Below, piece after piece: positions 56,091 through 64,000 of a DNA stretch of 64,000 nt. Origin of the DNA: Sequoia sempervirens. Its lineage: Eukaryota; Streptophyta; Pinopsida; Cupressales; Cupressaceae. The DNA is taken from assembly GCA_007258455.2 (NCBI GenBank), contig VDFB02000001.1:17480162-17544161 (forward strand), in the 5' to 3' direction. Position 1 is the first letter of the stretch; every line of letters begins with the position of its first letter. Made by a program: the position numbers and the translations under genes. The notes below the pieces were generated by a model, which saw nothing but the letters and a program-made list of their open reading frames with translations, made no database searches and had not been told where the DNA came from.

Positions 56091-56945
56091 TAATGCAGGA
56101 GCATCCAATAGCGCAGGGAAATATTGCATCACTTAAAAAAAAAAATCTTTATTTTCTTTAGTTGTTTTGAGTTGCATGATGACACTTAAGGGGTATAAGA
56201 CTGTCAAGCATCAAAAAGAGAAAAAACTATGAACTTACTATTTTTAGTAAATTGGCCAAAATGGGCTCATATGGACGTGAAAATTTACCCCAAGGAGTAG
56301 AGCTGAAAAAAAATCCGGTTGCGAAAGAATCACCTCAATACCTTGAACAGTTTGAGAGAAATTCAAGTTTTCGTCCTAGGAAATTTCTCTAATGCAACTT
56401 CAAATTCAAATATAAAACTTTGGAGGCCTTGAAATAGCTCAAAAAGTTGACCAACTAACCTATAGTCAATTCACACATTATAGAGGTTATCAAGAGCTTT
56501 CTAATGATATGCAATAATAGTGAATCAAACACATAGATCAAAAGTTATGGCCTTGTGAAGTTTGTCCTCTTAAAAGTGAATTTCTTAAAAATTTCTTCCT
56601 AGGCCAGAAATCAAATGGCGAGACTTTTGGCACCAAAAAAAAAGAGGAAATTTGTACTTTCTAGAACATTCTAGGGAAGTTAACACGGAAAATAAAAAGG
56701 GTTAAGTGGGCGTTGTAGAAGGTGGCCCTAATAGTGCAAATTGTGGTTCTGAATAGTAGATTTTCATTTTTGAATTGATTTTGTTGTAATGAATCAAGCC
56801 CATGAGGCTATATCATGTAAGTTTTGAATCTATAATTCCATTATCTAAAAAATAATTGAAAGTGGGTTTTTCTTCCATCTCGCATTTTCTTTGTGGTATC
56901 TATTATTGTGATTAATGTGAATTTTGGGTGGTGTGGCCCTCATCA
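56091..56945 (+). repeat. 5' LTR of the chromovirus
   Basis: Pairs with 61555-62408, with many transitions. The initial TG has become TA. Confidence 0.93.
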
Positions 56946-56947
56946 AG

Positions 56948-56959
56948 TGGTATTAGAGT
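56948..56959 (+). other. Primer-binding site, tRNA-iMet type
   Basis: tggtattagagt two bases after the LTR; TGGTATCAGAGC with two C-to-T changes. Confidence 0.7.
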
Positions 56960-57037
56960 AGGAGTTCTTGAGCCTGTAACAAAGCACCAAATGTGAGGTA
57001 GTTGCAATAGGACTTGTGAGTGTGGGTTGAATTCAAG

Positions 57038-58090
57038 ATGCCTCAAAGATGTGCCTAGTATGGTAGAGGCGGAGGCCATGGTGGAGGAGGTCCACCTAGA
57101 GATGAAATCAAAGCCCTTAGAAGGCAATTAGAAACCTTGCAACAAGAGGTTTGAAGAAGAGATGTGCAACAATATAGAGATGAAAGTGGAGATGAAACAA
57201 AGGAGGAAATGGAAGAGGTAGAGTAGGATCCAATGGATCCTGGAGAAACATGATTGTTGTGAGTGATCTGAAGCATTGGGAAGAGACCTAAAATGGAGGT
57301 TTCCACTTTCAGTGGAAATATGAATCCTGAAGAATTGATTGATTGAATCAATGACATGGAGGAATTTTTTGAGTTTGAGGAGATTGAAGATCCTCATAAA
57401 GTTAGGTTCATAAAGAAAAAATTGAAAGGTCACAAAGAGGTTTAGTTAGAAAGAGGAAGACAAGGGAAAGATAAAATTTCTAGATGGGACAGAATGGTGT
57501 CAAAACTAAAGAAACAATTTATTCTTGTCAATTACAAATTGGAGCTACTCAAGAAGATGCAGAGCTTGAGGCAAGGGACAAGGACAGTGAAAGAATACAC
57601 AAAGGAATTTCACAAGTTCTTAATTCAAACAAGACATTTTGAGGCAAATAAGGAGAAAGTTGCTCATTATATTAATGGGTTGAAGCCAAGCATACAAGAA
57701 GACTTGGCACTGGTAAAAATGACCACCATTGAAGACATTTATCAGTTTTCTCTAAAGGTTGAAGAGTGACTGAACAAGAGGTTTGAGAACAAGTAATGAG
57801 GTGGAGGTCCTGGAGGAAACACTGGTGGATGGTCATATGGAGGTCAAAATGAAGATCAAAATAAGGGTGAAGGCTCTAGTAGCAGCTAGAACCAAAAAGG
57901 AGATAACACATACTATCCTCATGATCAGAATAATGGAGACCAAAGAGGAAAGGGAAGATCTAGATGAGAACTGGGAAGACGGGGATTTTGTGGAAGTTGT
58001 TTCCAGTGTGGAGAAGGACATAGAGCCTATGAGTGTCCTCAACATCAAGGAAGGACAAATAGAAGACCTAAGGGTAATGCATGAGTTGCA
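57038..58090 (+). pseudogene. Chromovirus gag
   Basis: Starts at MPQRCA (57038), with a Gly-rich RGGGHGGGGPP part and a Gln-rich helix. The capsid-like domain includes VSTFSGNMNPEELID, MEEFFEFEEIED, and MVSKLKKQFILVNYK with RQGTRTVKEYTKEFHKFLI (57494-57769). The zinc knuckle is intact as CFQCGEGHRAYECP (57998-58039) in a frame shifted relative to the neighbouring open stretch. Several TAG stops and frameshifts. Typical plant chromovirus gag. Confidence 0.88.
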
Positions 58091-58168
58091 CATGTAGATG
58101 AAGATGTTGAGTCTTCCCATTCTGAGGATGCAGAAAGACGAGAGGTTCTTGTTACTAGAAGAGCCCTG

Positions 58169-58804
58169 TTGAATGAGGAGAATGAACCAACTCAAAGGAA
58201 GAATTTGTTTCGCACCATATGTAAGTGTGAAGCTAAAGTTTGCAATGTTATTATTGATGGAGGTAGTACGAATAACCTTGCTTTAGAAGAAATGGTTAGT
58301 AAGTTGTGGTTGGAAAAAAGAAGGCATTTGAACCCATATCGAATTGCTTGGTTGTAGAAGAACCATAAAGCCTTGGTAAATCAACAATGTCTGGTAAAGT
58401 CCAAGATTGGAAATTACCATGATGAGGTATTGTGTGATATTATGCCTATGGATTTTTTTCATATGTTGTTAGGAAGACTGTGGCAGTTTGATTGGCACAC
58501 AATACAAGATGGACATCCCAACACGTATTCTTTGACAAAGGATGAAGTTCATCATAAGTTGAAGCTCTTAAAAGAGGTAGAAGAAAATGTATGCAATAAT
58601 GTAAGAATTTATTTGGTTGATGGAGGAAAGTTCCTAGAAGGTATGAAGCATGAGAATATGTGTTTTGCATTGATCCCTAAAGTTGATAAAGAAGATACTA
58701 TGGAGGTACCTATAGAGGTTTCAAGTTTGTTGAATGAGTTTCAAGCTATTATTTCTGATAATGTACTTGAAGGTTTTCCTCCTATAAGAAAGATTAGTCA
58801 TTAG
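58169..58804 (+). pseudogene. Chromovirus protease and linker
   Basis: The active site reads VIIDGGSTNNLA (Asp at 58256-58258), D-G-G rather than D-S-G; this variant is common in some plant chromovirus lineages. Continues through HMLLGRLWQFDWHTIQDGH, the usual end of the protease, into the linker before RT (EVSSLLNEFQAIISD). One TAG near 58357. Confidence 0.82.
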
Positions 58805-60100
58805 ATGGACCTGATTCCTGGAGCCAGTTTTCCAAATAAGGAAGCTCATCATATGACTCTAGCAGAGAGTGAAGAGTTGAACAAACAAGTGCAAGAGTTG
58901 TTGCAGAAGGGATTGATCAGAGAGAGTCTAAGTCCATGTGCAGTACCTACAGTATTAGCACCAAAGAAGGATGGGGAATGGTGGATGTGTATAGGTTCTA
59001 GAGTTATCAATAAGACCACCATCACTTGTATAGATTTCATTTTCCAAGGATGGATGACATTATGGATTATTTGAGTGGAGCTGAGTAATTTGCAAAGATA
59101 GTTCTAAAGAGTGGATATCACCAGATCCAAATTAGAGAAGGAAATGAATGGAAGACATCCTTCAAAACAAAGGAGGGCTTGTACGAGTGGTTAGTCATGC
59201 ATTTCAGGCTAATGAATGCATCGAGCACATTTATGTGTCTTATAAATGAGGTATTGAAAGAATTTTTAGGAAAATTTGTTATTGCTTATTTGGATGATAT
59301 TTTGATTTTTAGTAAGATGTTCGTGTAGCACTTGATGCATATTGGAAAAGATTTTGAAAAACTAAGGGAGGAGAAGTTGTTGATTAATTTGAAGAAATGT
59401 AGTTTTGTGAAGAGAGAGTTGGTGTATGTAGGATTTGTTGTCTCAGCAAAGGGTCTTAAAATGGATCTAGAGAAGGTGAAAGCTATCATTGAATGCCCTA
59501 CCTTGAGGAATGTTACAGAGGTAAGATCATTTCATGCTCTAGCAAGTTTTTACAAAAAAATTATTAAGAATTTCAGTAGTATTTGTGCACCTCTAACTGA
59601 AGTGATGAGAGTGGATAGAAAAGAGTTGAAGTGGACTATCGGAGCAACCAAAATTTTTGATATGTTGAAGAAGAAAGTTACAAAGAAACCTATTTTTGCA
59701 CTTCCATATTTCAATAAGTTCTTTTAGGTAGATTGTGATGCCAGTGGCACTGCCATAGGAGCTATTTTGATTGAAGAAGGTACACCTGTTGCCTATTTTA
59801 GTGAGAAGTTAAATGATGCTAAGAATAAATATTTTTTCTATGATAAAGAATTTTATGCTATAGTTCAAGCTTTGAAGAAATTGAGACACTATTTGTTGCC
59901 AAAAGAATTTGTTTTATATACTGATCACTAGGCTTTGCAGTATCTCAATAGTTAATGAAAGTTGAATCAAAGGAACCTAAAATGGGTCAAGTTTTTGCAA
60001 AGTTATACTTTTTTTTTGAAGCACAAGAGTGGAAGGTCAAATAGAGTCACAAATGCCTTAAGTAGAAGGAAAAATTTGTTGATAGAGATGAATATAGAGG
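58805..60100 (+). pseudogene. Chromovirus RT and RNase H
   Basis: RT begins IPGASFPNKEAHHM, then ELLQKGLIRESLSPCAVPT and, after a shift near 59010, the FAKI and GYHQI segments. The YLDD box (59287-59298, [10 protein letters not shown]) is intact, followed by NLKKCSFVKRELVYVGFVV. RNase H shows the first Asp in [13 protein letters not shown], Glu in [12 protein letters not shown] and Asp in LYTDH. The final Asp motif reads RVTNALSRR, with Asn where Asp is usual. Multiple stops. Confidence 0.9.
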
Positions 60101-60249
60101 TTGTTGGGTTCAATGAACTCAAGAGTTTGTATCCAAAAGATCCAAACTTTGCAGAAGCTTGGAAGGCTTGTTTGGAACCTGTTACATCATTGGATAGGAC
60201 AAGATGGTTGGATATATTAATCCAAGATGGAATGTTTTTTAGAGGAAGA

Positions 60250-61080
60250 TAATTGTGCATTCCAAGGAGTTCTATGAGAGAGAATATAATCAAGGAGAAG
60301 CATAGTGGAGGATTGGTTGGGCATTTCAGTCGAGACAAGACCATTGCTCTTGTTAGTGAGAATTATTACTAGCCACAGTTACAACAAGATGTGAATATTT
60401 TTTTACAAAGTTGTAGAGTATGTCAGATGGCGAAAGGAACAAGTCAAAATATTTGATTGTATCAGCCATTACCTATACCTGAGAGGCCATGGGAGGAAAT
60501 TAGTATGGATTTTGTCCTTGGATTGTTGAGGACATAGAGAGGGCATGATTCCATATTTGTGGTGGTGGATAGATTTTCAAAGATGGTACATTTCATTTTG
60601 CGTCATAAGATTAGTGATGTTTTTCATATTGTAGAGTTGTTTTTCAGAGAGGTGGTGAGACTACATGGTCTACCAAAGAGTATAGTTTCAGGAAGAGATA
60701 CCAATTTTTTTTGTTATTTCTAGAGAACATTATGGAAGAAGTTGAAGAAATATTTGAATTTTAGTTATGCTCACCATCCCTAGACTGATGGAAAAACATA
60801 GGTGGTGAATAGGAGTTTGGGCAACCTGCTAAGATGCTTAGTAGGAGATAAACCAAAGGGATGGGATTTGATTTTACCACAGGTGGAATTTTCATTCCAA
60901 ATTGTATATGGGAGTAGTCCAAGAACTACTTATGAAATGAGAAAGATGGATAACGGGGAGAAGAGTAGTGCTAAGGCTGAATATTTTGTTGAGCACCTAA
61001 AGAATTTGTATGAAGAATTGAGCAAACACGTCAACAAGATGAACTCACAATATAAGGCTTAGGAAGATCAGAAAAGGAGG
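60250..61080 (+). pseudogene. Chromovirus integrase
   Basis: Zinc motif HSGGLVGHFSRDKT and CRVCQMAK is intact. First Asp in ISMDFVLGLL, second in [10 protein letters not shown]. The catalytic Glu site reads DGKT, stop, VVNRSLG: a TAG at 60799-60801 replaces the expected Glu. Continues WDLILPQVEFSFQIVYGSS to about 61080. Confidence 0.88.
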
Positions 61081-61365
61081 TATAAGGAGTTCCAGTTAGG
61101 AGATGAAGTCATGGATCATTTGTGAAAGGAAAGGTTTCTAGTTGGTACATACAACAAGTTAAAGATGAAGAAGTTTGGACCATGCAAGATCTTAAAGAAC
61201 CATGACTCAGGAAATGCTTATGAGGTAGAGTTTGGACTAGTGGAATAAAAATTTCTCCTATGTTCAACATTGTTGATTTGATAGAGTATCATGAAGGTGA
61301 TATAAAGGAGGGACTGATAAATGAACAGTTGAAAATTCTAGCACCTACTTCAAAGAAAGAAGAGA

Positions 61366-61523
61366 TATAAGAAATCATGGATAGTCATGTGGGTAGAAGC
61401 ACAAGAAATAGGCAATATGCAGAGTACTTGGTGAAATGGAGAGGAAGGCCTATTGAAGATTCATCATGGTTATCTAAGGTTGAGGTTAACTTTTTTGCTT
61501 TCCCTCTAACTCCTAAGAAGTGA
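61366..61523 (+). pseudogene. Chromodomain at the integrase C-terminus
   Basis: After an in-frame TAA the sequence reads IMDSHVGRSTRNRQYAEYL, then VKWRGRPIEDSSWLSKVEV, the chromodomain strand-helix pattern with the conserved YLVKW and SSWL. Ends at TGA 61521-61523. Chromodomains steer insertion to particular chromatin; this places the element among the chromoviruses. Confidence 0.9.
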
Positions 61524-61554
61524 CAGGGTCACTTTTGAAATTACCCTAGGTGTC

Positions 61555-62408
61555 TGATGCAGGAGCATCCAACAGTGCAAGGAAATCTTGCATCACCCAA
61601 AAATATTGTTTTCTTTATTTTCTTTAATTTTTTTGAGTTCCACGATGGCACTTAAGGGGTATAAGACTATCAGGCATCAGAAATAGAAAAATTCAAGAAT
61701 TTACTATGTTTAGTAAGTCAACAAAAATGGGCTTATATGGACATGAAAATTTACTCAAAGGACTAGAGCTGAAAAACATTTTTGGTCACAAAAGAATCAC
61801 ATCAATACCCTACATGGTTTGGGAGAAATTAACCCTTTTTTCTTGAGAAGTTTCTCCAATGTAGCTTCAAATTCAGATATAAAACTTTGGAGGCCCCAAA
61901 ATAGCTTAAAAAGTGGCTGAATTGACCTACAGTGGGCTCATGTGTTGTAGAGCTCATCGAGAGCTTTTTGAAAATATGCAATAATAGTGAATCGGACACC
62001 CGAATCAAAAGTTATGGCCTCACGAAGTTTGTCCTCTAAAAAGTGAATTTCTTAAAAGTTTCTTCCTAGGCTAGAAATCAAATGGCGGGACTTTTGGTGC
62101 CAAAACAAAATGGGAAATTTGTACTTTCTAGAACATTCTAGGGCGGTTATTGGGGAAAATAAAAAGGGTTAAGTGGGGGTTGTAGATGGTGGCCCTGATA
62201 ATGCAGATTGTGGCTCTAAATAGTAGATTTTCTTTTTTGAGATGATTTTGTTGTAATGAATCAAGCCCATGAGGCCATAGCATGTAAGTTTTGAATTTGT
62301 AATTCCATTATCTAAAAATAATTGAAAGTGGGTTGTTTTTCTGTCTCACATTTCATGTGTGGTATCTGTTGTGATTTCTATGGGTTTTGGGTGGTGTTTC
62401 CCTCATCA
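61555..62408 (+). repeat. 3' LTR of the chromovirus
   Basis: Begins TGATGCAGG and ends CATCA, followed by the target copy TTTTC (62409-62413). Confidence 0.93.
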
Positions 62409-62413
62409 TTTTC

Positions 62414-63310
62414 CTTAGCTTTTTCATCTTATTTTTCTCCACAAGCAGGTTCATCTGACACATTTCCATCTATAACGTCTAAATTCTCCAAATCTTCATC
62501 AACCTTGACATTTGCACTTTCAACAATCTTTCCTAGCCTTTTTTTGTAACCTTTATAAGCTTTGATTTTAGTAGAATATCCAAGGAAGATACCTTCATTA
62601 AACCTTGCATCAAAATTTCCCAAGTTTTCATCTCTTTTGATATAGCATTTTCTTCCAAATACTCTAAAGTACTTGAAAGTAGGAATCCTTCCATACAACA
62701 ACTCATAGGGATTCTTTGTGCTATTATCTTTGGCGTGAACTCTTATAAGTATGTAAACTATAGTATGAATTGTTTCTCTCTAGTAGTCTTCTAATAGTTT
62801 AGATTCTCTCACCATAGTCCTTGCAACTTCTTGAATAGTTATATTTTTCCTTTCAACAACTCCATTCCGTTGAGGAGTTATAGGGGAAGATAAGTACCTT
62901 TTTATTCCATGATCTTCAAAAAACATGTTAAACTCATTGAAGGTGAATTATCCACCTTTTTCAAACCTCAAAAATTTTATCTTCAAATCCATTTCATTCT
63001 CAATCATAGCTTTAAATGCTTTGAATCTATCTAGAGCTTCATATTTTTCTCTAAGAAAAGTATCGCATGTCATTCTAGAGTAATCATTAATCAAATGAAT
63101 GAAATATGTGTCACCTTGAAGACTTCTCACTCTTGTAGGACCACAAAGATCTATATGTATTAGTTCGAGTACCCTAGTAGCAGATTTCTCTTTTCCTTTG
63201 AAACTACTCCTTGTTTGTTTTTTGAATTGACTATGTTTGCAAACAACATTGATAGGCTTTGTGACTCTTGGTAGGTATCTTACTATATAAATTGAACTAA
63301 TTCTAACCAT
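62414..63310 (-). pseudogene. copia-2 integrase, minus strand
   Basis: Reading leftwards: CKHSQFKKQTRSSFKGKEK, IHIDLCGPTR, LINDYSRMTCDTFLREK (first Asp), then LRFEKGG where the second catalytic Asp is expected, TPQRNGVVERK (Glu) in a shifted frame, and the C-terminal KYFRVFGRKCYIKRDENLG with SANVKVDEDLENLD. Interrupted at 62413 by the chromovirus; RT continues at 56090. Probably inactive. Confidence 0.88.
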
Positions 63311-64000
63311 ATTGTCAAAAATTCATGTGGCACATCCTCTAGTGCCATAACTAGCTATCATAAATCCGAGTCATAAAGCAATGACCATTAGCACCCTTGT
63401 TTTGATAGATATTTCCATGTGTCCTCTTACTAGTAGCAATCACAGTTCCAAATCCTTTTCTCATCTCACATCCTTCATCCTAAAATACAATATTACATCC
63501 TTTCCTACACATTTTTCCAAGACCCAAAATATTATGCCTTAAGCCTTTAACATAGTAAAAATCCTTAGTATTATTCTTGCCATCAAAATTGATTAAACAT
63601 ATTCCACAAATATTAGCTCTTGAATCAACTCCAAATTTAACTAATCCTCCATCATACTTTTCAAGTTTAACAAAAATTTATCTCTGACCATGTGATTAGA
63701 GAAACCACTATCAATAACCTAATAGTTCTTATCCTATCTAGCATGAAAAGTAGATACCAAAGTACCTTCATCTTATCCTTCTTTTTCAAAACACTTTCCT
63801 TCAAACAAATTTCAGAGTTAGCAGAAGTAGATTCATCTTTAAATCCAAGAACACGAATTCATCATCATCTCCATAATCAGATTCATCATCAGCAAAGCTA
63901 GTGTCTTCTCTAACATAGTAACTTCTTTTAATCATCTTTCCTTCGTTCTCCTTTTATTGTTCACAACTTTGTTTAGACATCTTGAAGCATAGTGACATAT
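63311..64000 (-). pseudogene. copia-2 gag end, protease and pre-integrase, minus strand
   Basis: Reading leftwards, the protease site VIDSGFSNHM (about 63720-63690) keeps D-S-G, unlike copia-1. It is followed by a pre-integrase segment (FYYVKGLRHNILGLGK, about 63565-63520) with stops and shifts. Gag lies beyond the window edge. Homologous in order to 28930-29450 of copia-1. Confidence 0.8.

Larger units (their letters stand above)
56091..62408 (+). mobile_element. Ty3/gypsy chromovirus inserted in copia-2
   Basis: LTRs 56091-56945 (855 bp) and 61555-62408 (854 bp), starting TAATGCAGG/TGATGCAGG and ending CATCA, are flanked by a perfect 5-bp duplication TTTTC (56086-56090 and 62409-62413). 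The interior encodes gag with zinc knuckle, protease, RT, RNase H, integrase and a C-terminal chromodomain. Frameshifts and stops throughout. Confidence 0.95.

Noticed and set aside
1..64000. Endogenous pararetrovirus (caulimovirid) sequence
   Set aside because: All RT regions are linked to integrases and LTRs, and no movement or coat protein motif was seen.

Overview
The window looks like a piece of a very large, repeat-dense seed-plant nuclear genome. A conifer or another gymnosperm is my best guess, but this is inference: no diagnostic host gene is present. Almost everything is decayed transposable element. The only host-like coding sequences are two broken PPR (pentatricopeptide repeat) pseudogenes, one with E and DYW domains (about 10801-11735) and one split by a retroelement (about 46490-46651 and 53290-53690). 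I saw no intact host gene, tRNA, rRNA or CRISPR array.

Layout. 1-10364: a Ty3/gypsy Tat-like element, its 5' LTR cut by the window edge, with gag, protease, an archaeal-type RNase H placed before RT, RT, a degenerate gypsy RNase H, integrase and a 3' LTR. 10365-12036: flank with the PPR-DYW pseudogene and the edge of a 51-bp tandem array. 12037-23655: a large non-autonomous LTR element with about 3-kb LTRs, carrying gag plus an unknown acidic ORF and no pol; a small TIR transposon sits inside it, and part of its 3' LTR is replaced by minus-strand LTR-like sequence. 24415-26419: a hAT transposon remnant with an 8-bp target duplication. About 26467-32290: a Ty1/copia element on the plus strand. 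33251-36080: a minus-strand gag-like ORF with 21-codon repeats. 37383-38182: a second, inverted copy of the small TIR transposon. 39196-45684 and 46652-53289: two related non-autonomous LTR elements (here LARD-A and LARD-B). 53915-54856: a minus-strand LTR. 54857-64000: a minus-strand copia element interrupted by a chromodomain Ty3/gypsy element (56091-62408).

Main observations. (1) LARD-A and LARD-B carry fourteen copies of one 34-nt dyad, always 15-nt arm, 4-nt loop, 15-nt arm. Three copies lie in each LTR and one lies exactly 270 nt downstream of each primer-binding site. (2) The Tat-like element has the order PR, aRNH, RT, gRNH, INT, with a gypsy RNase H that has lost its first catalytic Asp. 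(3) The gag-only element shares a tRNA-Arg-type primer site and a 3' LTR junction motif with the Tat-like element, which suggests it was mobilised in trans. (4) Two 785-800 bp elements with matching TIRs are each flanked by perfect 4-bp repeats. (5) In-frame stops are mostly TAG at Gln sites, as expected from C-to-T decay of methylated CAG.

The insertion history can be partly ordered: the chromovirus is younger than the copia it split (TSD TTTTC), LARD-B is younger than the PPR pseudogene it split (TSD AGATG), and the 12-23.7 kb element is younger than the 51-bp tandem array.
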